Assembly (NCBI RefSeq): GCF_002836515.1
Contig: NZ_PJBC01000064.1
Coordinates: 116,372 to 180,371, forward strand
Direction of reading: 5' to 3'
DNA length: 64,000 nucleotides
Source: Pseudomonas sp. Choline-02u-1
GTDB lineage: Bacteria; Pseudomonadota; Gammaproteobacteria; Pseudomonadales; Pseudomonadaceae
The position numbers were made by a program, and so were the translations under genes. The notes below the pieces were generated by a model. The model worked only from the letters and a program-made list of their open reading frames with translations, did not search any database and was not told the DNA's origin. This document shows, piece by piece, positions 17,106-24,799 of the stretch. Each line of letters starts with the position of its first letter. The first letter of the stretch is position 1.

Positions 17106-18204
17106 AGGATTGGACCGTCACATATTTGAGAAGAAACGCGCTGTTTTCCGCCGGGCCGCGATAGACCTCGATGGCATCCGCCGGCAGCGCCTGATCGGTA
17201 TAGGTTTCCACCGACGACACGCGGATGGCGCGCATCTGTGGGTCGTTGACGAAGCTCTGCAACGCCGCGACCTCGGCACTGCTGGCGCCGCCCATTCGCC
17301 AGGATTGTTCGAGCACGCCGCTGCGCGGCTGGCCGCTGGCGTCGAGGCCTTGCGCGATATCGTAATTGCGCCGCGAGGCGAAGAAGCGCGGGTAGGCTTC
17401 GTTGGCAGCGCTGTCGAACACCTGCGCCTGTTCAATGGCCAGGCGCACATCATCGGGCAGCTCCAGCGCCAGCAATTGGTCATAGCCGCCCTGCACCACC
17501 AGCAGATTCGAACCGCCGTAGACCTCTTCGCCCTCGCCGTCCTCGGTCAAGTACTGCTCGCCGCAATAACTCAACACTTTGCCGCCGATGAACGACTGAC
17601 CGACGCTGTGGGTAATGACGTTGCTCAAGTCCTGCTCCAGCACCACGCCGTCACTGAACAGACTTTGCGCCTCGGGGCGCGCGAGGATTGCATCGAACGC
17701 GTCGAGGCTTTTGATCACTTCCTGTCCGCGCCCGGCGCAGGCGTGGACCGGCTTCAAGCGAATCGGCCCGGCATACAGCAGATGTTCGGCAGCGGGCCGT
17801 GCATCTTCCAGGGCGAATACGCTGAGACCGTCGAGCACGACGTTGCGCACCCGCTCCGAAAACAGCGGCGACCAACCCTGCGGCGCGTGCGCCAGATGGC
17901 TGCGCAAACCGTGGCTGATGGCTTTGGTGCAGATGAAATCGTAGTCGACGTAACCGCCCCACAAATCATCAGGGCCTTTGATGCCCAGCGCTTGAGCATG
18001 GGCGGCACCGACGATGGTCTGCGTCGGCAGCAGATACAGCTCGCGGCCCGAATGTTTGGCCGGGTCGTAACTGCCGCCGAATTTGCAATTGAGGATCTGC
18101 GCCAGCCAGCGCGCCAGGGCCTTGTTGGTCTCGACTTCATGTTGTGGCGCCTCGGCACGTACCGAATGGGCCACGACGATTTTTTTGCTGGGTGTCGGGG
18201 TCAT
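17095..18204 (-). CDS. DUF3182 family protein
   Basis: A 369-residue protein I recognise as DUF3182, a family of no assigned function common in Pseudomonas and relatives. It begins VVAHSVRAEAPQHE and has conserved blocks GGYVDYDFICTKAISHGL and PIRLKPVHACAGRGQEVI, the second resembling an ATP-grasp nucleotide-binding loop. A later segment, GVVLEQDLSNVITHSVGQ, also fits the ATP-grasp layout, so a ligase-like fold is a reasonable hypothesis. No signal peptide or membrane helix. It is the first gene of a two-gene unit with the alpha/beta hydrolase (11-base overlap). The 213 bases upstream carry no recognisable gene. Confidence 0.75.
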   Translation of the reverse strand: MTPTPSKKIVVAHSVRAEAPQHEVETNKALARWLAQILNCKFGGSYDPAKHSGRELYLLPTQTIVGAAHAQALGIKGPDDLWGGYVDYDFICTKAISHGLRSHLAHAPQGWSPLFSERVRNVVLDGLSVFALEDARPAAEHLLYAGPIRLKPVHACAGRGQEVIKSLDAFDAILARPEAQSLFSDGVVLEQDLSNVITHSVGQSFIGGKVLSYCGEQYLTEDGEGEEVYGGSNLLVVQGGYDQLLALELPDDVRLAIEQAQVFDSAANEAYPRFFASRRNYDIAQGLDASGQPRSGVLEQSWRMGGASSAEVAALQSFVNDPQMRAIRVSSVETYTDQALPADAIEVYRGPAENSAFLLKYVTVQSYDG

Positions 18205-18417
18205 GCGTTCCCCTTGTATCAGTCGATGGGTTCACTCAGGGAAATTGCAGAGATCAGGCCAATCAACGCTCACCACGAACCGCCCGGTGATCGGGCGTTT
18301 GCCACGAGTGTGCTGGCATCGCGCCTGTTTCAAACTGCACGACGGCGCGGAAAATTCCGGCAAATTGCATGATCTCTCATCCTCGCCGCGATGATTGTGG
18401 GAGTTCATTGATTCAGC

Positions 18418-19398
18418 TTAACGCGTCAGACCAAACCGCCCCCGATAATCACTCGGCCCCAACCCGGTAATCTTCTTGAAAATCGCGCGAAACGCCCCCG
18501 GATCCTGATAGCCAACCGTCCAGGCGATGTGATCGATCGTGCCGTTGGTGAATTCGAGCATTTCCCGCGCCTTGCCGACCCGCAGATGCTGGCAATACTC
18601 GGTCGGCTTCAACCCTGTCGCCGCGCGGAATCGGCGCAGGAAAGTGCGTTCTTCCAGACTCGCGCGCTCGGCCATTGCCGCCAGCGAAACCTCCGTCGCC
18701 CCGGTGCTTTGCAGCCAGTGCTGGACCTTGAGAATCGCCGCGTCACCGTGACTGAGGATCGGCGCGAAATTGCTCCCGCATTCGCTGGCGCTGTCACTGT
18801 GTTCCATCACCAGAAACCGCGCAGTTGCGGTGGCGATGCTCGGGCCGAGCAAGCGATCGACCAGACGCAATCCCAGCTCCGACCAGGCCATCAGCCCCGC
18901 CGTGGTGATCAGATCGCCGTCATCGACTATCGGCGTATCGGCCTTCAGTTTGATCTTCGGGTAACGCTCGGCAAACGCCTCGGCCGAGGTCCAGTGGGTG
19001 GTGGCGCTGCGACCATCGAGCAAGCCGCTTTCGGCAAGCATCAACGAGCCCACACAGACGCCACCGAGGGTCGCGCCGCGCGCATGCTGGTCGCGTAGCC
19101 ATTGCGTCAGGCCCGGAGTCATCTGCGCTGCATCGAACCCGCCCAGAGACGGCGGAATCAGCACGGCGAGCAAAGCGTCTTCGTCACTCGGATGACTGTC
19201 ATAAACCCGCGCTGGCAACCGCTCGCCTTCGACCTGCCAGTGACTGACCCGCAGCACAGGCAACTGCACAGCCTGATACTCGGCGGCGATGCGGTTGGCC
19301 ACCGCAAACAGGTCGGTCAGGCCGTGCACCGCAGCCAGTTGCGCGCCGGGGTAAATCAGCACGCCCAATTCAGCAGTCGCGGCTTTTTGTGCAGCCAT
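18418..19398 (-). CDS. GlxA-type AraC family transcriptional regulator
   Basis: Transcription factor of 326 residues with an N-terminal DJ-1/PfpI-like amidotransferase-fold domain (ELGVLIYPGAQLAAVHGL; GGVCVGSLMLAESGLLDG contains the nucleophile-elbow Cys) and a C-terminal AraC/XylS double helix-turn-helix (SLEERTFLRRFRAATGLKPT and the second helix pair ending FKKITGLGPSDYR). The ATG at 19398 is preceded by GGGGGA at a good distance; a TTG 36 bases upstream is less likely. It diverges from a cysteine hydrolase gene 101 bases away, which is its probable target. The effector is unknown; GlxA-type regulators often control amino-acid-derived or quaternary-amine metabolism. Confidence 0.92.
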   Translation of the reverse strand: MAAQKAATAELGVLIYPGAQLAAVHGLTDLFAVANRIAAEYQAVQLPVLRVSHWQVEGERLPARVYDSHPSDEDALLAVLIPPSLGGFDAAQMTPGLTQWLRDQHARGATLGGVCVGSLMLAESGLLDGRSATTHWTSAEAFAERYPKIKLKADTPIVDDGDLITTAGLMAWSELGLRLVDRLLGPSIATATARFLVMEHSDSASECGSNFAPILSHGDAAILKVQHWLQSTGATEVSLAAMAERASLEERTFLRRFRAATGLKPTEYCQHLRVGKAREMLEFTNGTIDHIAWTVGYQDPGAFRAIFKKITGLGPSDYRGRFGLTR

Positions 19399-19499
19399 TG
19401 TCAGTTTTCCCCCGTCTATTGTCGGTGCGGCCAATCCTCCAATCCTCGGCCAGCGCCAATACTGAGGTCACACCCAATCACTGCCTCAAGGACAATCCC

Positions 19500-20054
19500 A
19501 TGGCCAAGCAAGCGCTCATCGTAGTCGATATCCAGAACGACTACTTCCCCCAAGGCAAGTGGCCGCTGGTCGGCGCCGACGCCGCAGCCGACAACGCCGT
19601 GCGGCTGATCGCAGCCTTTCGCGCAGCGGGCGATTCGGTGGTGCACATTCGCCACGAATTCACCGCCGAAGATGCGCCGTTTTTTACCCCCGGCTCCGAA
19701 GGCGCCAAACTGCACCCCAAAGTGCTCAACCACGCTGACGAGCCGGTGGTGCTCAAGCACTTCGTCAACTCGTTTCGCGAGACCGAACTGAAATCGGTGC
19801 TAGACGATCAAGGCATCACCGAACTGGTGGTGGTCGGCAGCATGAGCCATATGTGCATCGATGGCATCACCCGCGCGGCGGCGGACATGGGCTACGGCGT
19901 CACAGTAATCCACGATGCCTGCGCCAGCCGTGACCTTGAGTTCAATGGCCTGACGGTGCCCGCCGCCCATGTGCATGCGGCATTCATGTCAGCGCTGGGT
20001 TTTGCCTATGCCAGCGTGGTATCAACCGAGCAGTTCCTGCACAGCAACGCCTAG
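19500..20054 (+). CDS. Cysteine hydrolase, isochorismatase/nicotinamidase family
   Basis: A 184-residue enzyme of the isochorismatase-like hydrolase fold. The catalytic triad is visible: Asp10 in VVDIQNDYF, Lys86 in VLKHFVNSF and Cys119 in GSMSHMCIDG, with a Gly-Ser-Met cis-peptide loop. Such enzymes hydrolyse amides such as nicotinamide, N-carbamoyl compounds or ureidoacrylate; the substrate here is unknown. The ATG at 19500 begins the conserved part (MAKQALIVVD); an upstream in-frame extension runs toward the divergent regulator and has no ribosome site. Probably controlled by the GlxA-type regulator next door. An intrinsic terminator follows. Confidence 0.93.
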   Translation: MAKQALIVVDIQNDYFPQGKWPLVGADAAADNAVRLIAAFRAAGDSVVHIRHEFTAEDAPFFTPGSEGAKLHPKVLNHADEPVVLKHFVNSFRETELKSVLDDQGITELVVVGSMSHMCIDGITRAAADMGYGVTVIHDACASRDLEFNGLTVPAAHVHAAFMSALGFAYASVVSTEQFLHSNA

Positions 20055-20074
20055 CAACAACTGCTCAACCCACA

Positions 20075-20099
20075 GGCCCGCCGCGTTGCGGGCCTTTTT
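20075..20099 (+). terminator. Intrinsic terminator after the cysteine hydrolase
   Basis: GGCCCGC-CGCGTT-GCGGGCC stem-loop followed by TTTTT. Confidence 0.92.
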
Positions 20100-20116
20100 G
20101 CGTCTGTCATGAAAAT

Positions 20117-20174
20117 CTCACGCGTGAGTCGTTGATGGCACTTTGCATTAGTTGTAGTGTGGCCCACGCGTGAG
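20117..20174 (+). promoter_or_regulatory. Promoter of the yjf cluster with two palindromic operators
   Basis: CTCACGCGTGAG, a perfect 12-bp palindrome, lies at 20117-20128, and a near copy, CCCACGCGTGAG, at 20163-20174. Between them TTGATG (20132-20137) and TAGTGT (20155-20160) form a sigma70-like pair with a 17-bp spacer. The predicted start, near 20167, falls inside the downstream copy. One site sits just upstream of -35 and the other over the start, a layout typical of a repressor-bound promoter. The cognate regulator is not encoded nearby and is unknown. Confidence 0.6.
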
Positions 20175-20197
20175 ACGCTCATAACCGGATTCCAGCC

Positions 20198-20866
20198 ATG
20201 ACAAGCCGCACTCGGACGACTGCCGCCGCTAGCCCCAAGGGCGAGCGTGGCAAAGCGTCGGCGAAAAAACCGTCAAGCTTCTACATGAAGCAAATGCGCG
20301 CAGGCCTGGCCGCCGCCGGTTATGTGAAACACGAAACTTGGGTGCTTCCGGAAAACCGAAGCGTGCTCAAGCAAATGGAGCAACAGCTACGCCAACCGAT
20401 TCTGGCTGGCTCTTTCATGTCGGAGAAATACATGAGCGCAGGCAACAACTGGACCATCGACAGCCTCTTCAATGCCCTCAAGGCGCTGGACGAGGTGGCT
20501 TCCCAAGAGATTTCGCTGTCCCTGATCCAGAGCTCCGAGCCGAGCATCAAGCTGCAAATGAACGAATTCGGCGGCCTGCCGATTCACATCGCCCTGGCCG
20601 GCCAGCAGGTCATCGTCGATACCGTACTGGTCGACATCGACTCGATCAGCAATGTCCAGGCGTTCAACGATGCCGTGCTGCGCAGCCGCGAGATGTTCCC
20701 GCTGTCGTCGATCGGTATCGAGTCGATGCCCAACGGGCAGACCGTCTACAACATGTTCGGCGCCCTCAGCGCCGACTCGAGCCTGACCAACGTCATCACC
20801 GAGGTGAAAACCCTGGTCGACAACGTGCAGCGCGCCAGCGAAGCCTTCGAACACTTCTTCAAGTAA
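20198..20866 (+). CDS. yjfI: YjfI family protein (DUF2170)
   Basis: A 222-residue cytoplasmic protein of the DUF2170 family, first gene of a yjfI-J-K-L-M-C cluster. The first 30 residues are rich in Lys, Arg, Ser and Ala and look disordered. A short helical segment, SSFYMKQMRAGLAAAGYVKHETWVLPE, resembles a DNA-binding or ribbon-like motif. The DUF2170 domain proper fills residues about 70-220. Function is unknown; in E. coli yjfI also lies directly before the PspA-like yjfJ. The 17-base gap to yjfJ supports one transcript. The promoter with two palindromes is about 25-80 bases upstream. Confidence 0.85.
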   Translation: MTSRTRTTAAASPKGERGKASAKKPSSFYMKQMRAGLAAAGYVKHETWVLPENRSVLKQMEQQLRQPILAGSFMSEKYMSAGNNWTIDSLFNALKALDEVASQEISLSLIQSSEPSIKLQMNEFGGLPIHIALAGQQVIVDTVLVDIDSISNVQAFNDAVLRSREMFPLSSIGIESMPNGQTVYNMFGALSADSSLTNVITEVKTLVDNVQRASEAFEHFFK

Positions 20867-20883
20867 TCAACAGGGAAAATCCA

Positions 20884-21582
20884 ATGACTCAGTCCATCTG
20901 GAGCAAGTTGTTCACCGCACTGCGCGGCGGTGCCAATGAAGTCGGCGAAGCCATCGCCGACCAGCAGGCCCTGCGCATCCTCGATCAGGAAATCCGCGAC
21001 GCCGACAGCGCGCTGTCGAACGCGCGCCGCGAGCTGGTGACGATCATGGCCAAGCACAAACTGGCCGCCGACCGCGTCAGCGAGTACGACGCCAAGATCA
21101 AGGATCTCGAAGCCAAAGCCGTTGCCGCACTGAACGCCGGTCGTGAAGACCTGGCGCTGGAAGTGGCCGAAGCGATTTCGACCCTGACCAACGACCTCGC
21201 TGCCGAGAAGAAACTCAGCGATGAGTTCGGCGCCTACGCCGACAACATGCGCAAAGACATCAGCAAAGCCGAATCGCGAATCAAGAGCTTGCGCCAGCAG
21301 GTGGACATGGCCAAGGCCCGCGACAGCGTGCAGAAAGCCCAGGTCAGCGCCTCGATTGCCAGCGGCGGCGCCAACGGCAAACTCGAAACCGCCGTGGGCA
21401 CCCTCAACCGTCTGCAAGCCAAGCAGCAGCAACGCGCTGCCGAACTGAACGCCGCAGACGAACTGGCAGACGCCTCCACCGGCAACGACCTGGAACGCAA
21501 ACTGCGCGACGCTGGCATCACGCCGAACGAAGGCAGCGCCAATGCGATCCTTGAGCGGTTGAAGCAGAAGTCCGCGCAGTAA
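20884..21582 (+). CDS. yjfJ: PspA/IM30 family protein (YjfJ)
   Basis: PspA/IM30-type protein of 232 residues, expected to bind the inner face of the membrane and assemble into ESCRT-III-like scaffolds. It begins with an amphipathic helix (SIWSKLFTALRGGANEVGEAI) and is then almost entirely heptad coiled coil (ALRILDQEIRDADSALSNARREL onward). Length matches PspA. No PspF or PspBC genes are nearby; instead it sits in the yjf cluster, the second known genomic setting for PspA paralogues. A REP element separates it from yjfK. Role in envelope maintenance is inferred from family membership. Confidence 0.93.
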   Translation: MTQSIWSKLFTALRGGANEVGEAIADQQALRILDQEIRDADSALSNARRELVTIMAKHKLAADRVSEYDAKIKDLEAKAVAALNAGREDLALEVAEAISTLTNDLAAEKKLSDEFGAYADNMRKDISKAESRIKSLRQQVDMAKARDSVQKAQVSASIASGGANGKLETAVGTLNRLQAKQQQRAAELNAADELADASTGNDLERKLRDAGITPNEGSANAILERLKQKSAQ

Positions 21583-21597
21583 CACTGCAATCATAAT

Positions 21598-21686
21598 TGT
21601 GGGAGCGGGCTTGCTCGCGAAGGCGTACTGTCAGTCAAATTTCTACTGCCTGTCACCCCGCCTTCGCGAGCAAGCCCGCTCCCACA
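21598..21686. repeat. REP hairpin pair 4, inside the yjf cluster
   Basis: The two REP units face the opposite way from the other three copies in the window: GGGAGCGGGCTTGCTCGCGA comes first and TCGCGAGCAAGCCCGCTCCC second, around a loop of about 34 bases. It lies between yjfJ and yjfK, so it would fold in the middle of a polycistronic mRNA. Confidence 0.93.
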
Positions 21687-21778
21687 TGGTTTGCGGCGTG
21701 TCGTTCACCGCTTCGCCCGTTACACTACCGCCACTTTTTCACCCCCGAACACCTCCACCCGCTTCAAGGAACGTACCC

Positions 21779-22429
21779 ATGGGATGGTTTAAAGACTTGC
21801 TCGGCACCCGCAATTGGCAGGCCCCTGCGCCAACGAGCACCGGCGCAAGCGGCCCGCTGGGCATGGCTCAAGGCAAAGGCGTGCGCTTCGACACGACGCT
21901 GGCGTTGCTGCTGGAAGGCTCGACTTCGGTACGGGTGCCGTTCGATCAAGCGGTGTGGAGCGCCGGTTGGGTCGATCTTGGCCAGTCCAACAAACTGCAC
22001 CGCTATTACATGAACGACGAGGATTTCTGGGTGCAGATCCACGTCACCGGTGAAGACCAGATCGAGTCGGTCACCCTGTTCAATTACCTCAGTTACGTGA
22101 CGGTCAACAGCGACGCCGAACTGCAGCGTCTGGCCGGCCCGAACAGCCTGATCGGTCTGCCCACCTACAACCACGACGGTGTTGAGTACACCCGCGAATG
22201 GGGCACCGAGTTGCAGCAGACCGAACTGGTGCCGATGACCGAACACGTGGTCAACCCGGACGAGTCCTACACCATCAAGCACCACGCCATGCTGTATGCC
22301 CGCGACACCGGCCTGACCGATCGCCGCGAACTGCTGCTGTTCTGCGTCGAACAGGATGAAGAAGGCACCGTCAGCCTGAGCACTTCGCTGGGCATTTCGC
22401 TGTACACCACTGATTTGAGCGCCATCTAA
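21779..22429 (+). CDS. yjfK: YjfK family protein (DUF2491)
   Basis: A 216-residue DUF2491 protein. It starts MGWFKDLLG, a short amphipathic N-terminus as in other YjfK proteins, and has a compact soluble domain with HRYYMNDEDFWVQIHV and GLPTYNHDGVEYTREWG. No signal peptide, so probably cytoplasmic, perhaps membrane-associated through its first helix. No enzymatic motif is recognised. The ATG is preceded by AAGGAA. It follows yjfJ after a 196-base gap containing a REP element and precedes yjfL by 15 bases. Part of the yjf set that travels with a PspA paralogue and an ATP-grasp enzyme. Confidence 0.87.
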   Translation: MGWFKDLLGTRNWQAPAPTSTGASGPLGMAQGKGVRFDTTLALLLEGSTSVRVPFDQAVWSAGWVDLGQSNKLHRYYMNDEDFWVQIHVTGEDQIESVTLFNYLSYVTVNSDAELQRLAGPNSLIGLPTYNHDGVEYTREWGTELQQTELVPMTEHVVNPDESYTIKHHAMLYARDTGLTDRRELLLFCVEQDEEGTVSLSTSLGISLYTTDLSAI

Positions 22430-22444
22430 AAAAGGAAGTTTTTC

Positions 22445-22870
22445 ATGCTGGAAGTCTTGGCCGTTTCCCTGAACAAAACCGCGCTGGTCGGTTTTGTCGT
22501 CTACCTGATCGGCGCCGTGTTGCTGTTCATGCTGTTTCAATTCGTCTACACGCGGATCACCGCGCACAAGGAATTCGAGCTGATCCGTGCCGGCAACACT
22601 GCCGCCGCCATCGCCCTGTCCGGGGCAATCATCGGTTTCGCCATTCCGGCGAGCAACGTGATCGCCTACTCGGTCAACGTGCTCGACTTTGTACTCTGGG
22701 CGGTCATCGCAGCAGTCGTTCAGCTGTTGGCATTTGTTGCGACCGGGCTGGTGCTCAAGGGTACGTCCCAGCGCATCGCCAACGGCGAAGTGGCTGCCGG
22801 CATTTATGTGGCCGCCGTGGCGATCAGCGTCGGCATGCTCAATGCCGCGTGCATGACCCCGTCCCACTGA
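22445..22870 (+). CDS. yjfL: DUF350 membrane protein (YjfL)
   Basis: A 141-residue inner-membrane protein with four predicted helices forming two DUF350 repeats of about 60 residues: residues 13-34 and 54-75 (AIALSGAIIGFAIPASNVIAYS), then 82-105 and 115-137. Small, Ala/Gly-rich and without catalytic residues; DUF350 proteins are proposed membrane partners of PspA-like proteins and ATP-grasp ligases. AAGGAAG lies upstream of the ATG. It is 18 bases from yjfM and 15 from yjfK. Molecular function is unknown. Confidence 0.9.
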   Translation: MLEVLAVSLNKTALVGFVVYLIGAVLLFMLFQFVYTRITAHKEFELIRAGNTAAAIALSGAIIGFAIPASNVIAYSVNVLDFVLWAVIAAVVQLLAFVATGLVLKGTSQRIANGEVAAGIYVAAVAISVGMLNAACMTPSH

Positions 22871-22888
22871 CCGGCAGGAAGCCTCCCG

Positions 22889-23584
22889 ATGAAACGCAGC
22901 AAATACGTGCAGTTGTCCCTCGCCGCGTCAGTGGCAATGGCGATTTCCGGGGAAGCGGCAGCGGTGGATCAGGCACGCCATTTCCAGAGCGTCGAGCAGT
23001 GCGTCGACGCCGAAGTGGCCGCCGATCTCTGCTCCAGCGCCTACGTCGCCGCTCTGAATGAACACCGACGCATCGCCCCGGCCTACAACGACAAGGCCAA
23101 GTGCGACGCAGACTTTGCCTCCGGCTGGTGTCAGAAAAATTCCGACGGCCGCTTCGTGCCCAAGCTCGGCGGCTTTAAAGTGCCGCGCGATGCTCAGACG
23201 CCGCAAGATCTGGACGCCATCGCCGATGCGCAGATGCCAGCGGGCGACACCACGAGCAGCGCAAGCACCGGCAGCTCACACTACTCCGGCGGCTCGGGTG
23301 GCGGCGGTAATGGCTGGCTGACCGGCTGGCTGATCGGCAACGCAATGAGCAACAATGCCAATCGCACCGTTTACCGCGATCGCGAAACGCGCCAGCCGTA
23401 CAACACCTCTACGCAGTACCGCAGAGCTGAGACCACCACGCGCAGCCAGACGGATTATGAAAGCAGCAAGAGCAAACCGGTGAACGTTGCGTCGTCGACT
23501 TCGCGCGGCGGCTTCGGCAGCCAGTCCAGCGCCCGCAGCGGTTGGGGTGGCTGGGGCAGCAGTTCCGGACGCTCGAGCAGCTGA
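22889..23584 (+). CDS. yjfM: DUF1190 family envelope protein (YjfM/YgiB-like)
   Basis: A 231-residue exported protein of the DUF1190 family. The signal sequence MKRSKYVQLSLAASVAMAIS is followed by GEAAAV; enteric relatives have a lipobox Cys after the equivalent Gly, but here the residue is Glu, so it is probably cleaved by signal peptidase I or stays anchored. The family Cys pairs are present (SVEQCVDAEVAADLCSSAY; KCDADFASGWCQ). The C-terminal half is low complexity, rich in Ser, Gly, Thr and Arg, with the conserved TSRGGFG near the end. Its stop is one base before the yjfC start. Partner of the ATP-grasp enzyme in both E. coli paralogous pairs (yjfM-yjfC and ygiB-ygiC). Confidence 0.88.
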   Translation: MKRSKYVQLSLAASVAMAISGEAAAVDQARHFQSVEQCVDAEVAADLCSSAYVAALNEHRRIAPAYNDKAKCDADFASGWCQKNSDGRFVPKLGGFKVPRDAQTPQDLDAIADAQMPAGDTTSSASTGSSHYSGGSGGGGNGWLTGWLIGNAMSNNANRTVYRDRETRQPYNTSTQYRRAETTTRSQTDYESSKSKPVNVASSTSRGGFGSQSSARSGWGGWGSSSGRSSS

Positions 23585-23585
23585 C

Positions 23586-24743
23586 ATGAAAAAGATCCAC
23601 TGCGCCGAGCGCCCCGACTGGAAACACACCGCCGAAAGCCTCGGCTTCATGTTCCACACCATCGATGACGAACCGTACTGGGACGAAAGCGCATACTACC
23701 AGTTCAGCCTCGCGCAAATCGAAAACGATCTGGAAGACCCGACTACCGAACTGCATGAAATGTGCATGGATCTGGTTGATCGCGTGGTCAGCAGCGAGGA
23801 GTTGCTCGACCGCCTGAGCATTGCGCCGGCGTACTACGACATGATCCGCACCTCCTGGCGCGAAGGTCATCCGCATCTGTACGGTCGCATGGACTTTTCC
23901 TATAGCGGTAACGGCCCGGCGAAACTGCTGGAGCTCAACTACGACACGCCGACCAGCCTCTATGAAGCGGCGGCGTTTCAGTGGGGCTGGCTGGAACAGT
24001 GCATCGAGCGCGGCACGCTGCCGCGGCATGCTGATCAGTTCAATAGCATCGACACCAAGCTGCACCAGGCCTTCGCCGAGCTGCAGCTCAAGCGGCCGTT
24101 CTACTTTGCGTCGATGAAGGGCTCGGTCGAGGACAAAGGCACCACCGACTACCTGCGGCTGATCGCGGAAAAGGTCGGCATCGAATCACGCCACATCGAT
24201 ATCGAAGACATCGGCCTGACGGCTGAAGGTCGTTTCGTCGACCTGCAGGATCGCTGGATTCCACACCTGTTCAAGCTGCACGCTTGGGAATTCATTTTCC
24301 ACGAACCGTTCGGCGCAGCGATTGCCGAATGCGATACGCAGTTCTTCGAGCCGGCGTGGAAGGCAATCCTGTCCAACAAAGGCGTGTTGCCCTTGTTATG
24401 GGAAATGCACAAGGGCCATCCGAATCTGCTGGCAGCGCACCTCGATCCAAATCCGCAACGTGCCGTGCCGAAAGGCTGGGTACGCAAGCCGTATTTTTCC
24501 CGCGAAGGTGCGAACATCGAACTGCAAACGGCCCAGGGCCTGATCGTCAAAGAGGACGGGCCCTACACCGATGCGCCATTTATCCTGCAAGAGTTTGCGC
24601 CGTTACCGAAGTTTGGCGACAGCTACACGCTGATCGGCTCGTGGGTAATCGGCGATGAGGCGGCGGGTATTGGGGTGCGGGAAGACAATAGCCTGATCAC
24701 CAGGGATTCGAGCCGGTTTCTGCCACACCTGATCCTCGACTAG
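23586..24743 (+). CDS. yjfC: Glutathionylspermidine synthase family ATP-grasp protein (YjfC/YgiC-like)
   Basis: ATP-grasp ligase of 385 residues, equivalent to the synthetase half of glutathionylspermidine synthase. Recognisable blocks include the N-terminal DEPYWDESAYYQF, the active-site segment GRMDFSYSGNGPAKLLELNYDTPTSL (Glu/Asn metal and substrate residues) and near the C-terminus LQEFAPLP and SWVIGDEAAGIGVRED. The amidase half of the bifunctional E. coli Gss is absent. E. coli YgiC and YjfC lack proven glutathionylspermidine synthesis, so a different amine or peptide ligation is likely. Last gene of the yjf cluster; a bidirectional terminator follows. Confidence 0.92.
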   Translation: MKKIHCAERPDWKHTAESLGFMFHTIDDEPYWDESAYYQFSLAQIENDLEDPTTELHEMCMDLVDRVVSSEELLDRLSIAPAYYDMIRTSWREGHPHLYGRMDFSYSGNGPAKLLELNYDTPTSLYEAAAFQWGWLEQCIERGTLPRHADQFNSIDTKLHQAFAELQLKRPFYFASMKGSVEDKGTTDYLRLIAEKVGIESRHIDIEDIGLTAEGRFVDLQDRWIPHLFKLHAWEFIFHEPFGAAIAECDTQFFEPAWKAILSNKGVLPLLWEMHKGHPNLLAAHLDPNPQRAVPKGWVRKPYFSREGANIELQTAQGLIVKEDGPYTDAPFILQEFAPLPKFGDSYTLIGSWVIGDEAAGIGVREDNSLITRDSSRFLPHLILD

Positions 24744-24759
24744 ATCACTCCCAGACATG

Positions 24760-24791
24760 AAAAAGCCGTAGCGTTTGCGCTACGGCTTTTT
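24760..24791. terminator. Bidirectional terminator, yjfC / acyltransferase
   Basis: AAAAAGCCGTAGC and GCTACGGCTTTTT form a strong stem with T-runs on both strands between convergent genes. Confidence 0.93.
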
Positions 24792-24799
24792 CATTCTGG

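Noticed and set aside
18263..18370. Possible 35-residue minus-strand ORF (MQFAGIFRAVVQFETG...) upstream of the DUF3182 gene
   Set aside because: Weak ribosome site, no recognised family, and length expected by chance; kept only as a note.
20132..20160. TGGCAC followed by TTTGC before yjfI, suggesting a sigma54 promoter as for pspA
   Set aside because: The GG and GC elements are too close: TTGC starts one base after TGGCAC instead of five. The sigma70-like reading with a 17-bp spacer fits better.
2419..21686. The four similar hairpin repeats considered as CRISPR repeats or insertion-sequence ends
   Set aside because: They are scattered thousands of bases apart in intergenic gaps, come as inverted pairs and match REP elements of fluorescens-group Pseudomonas.
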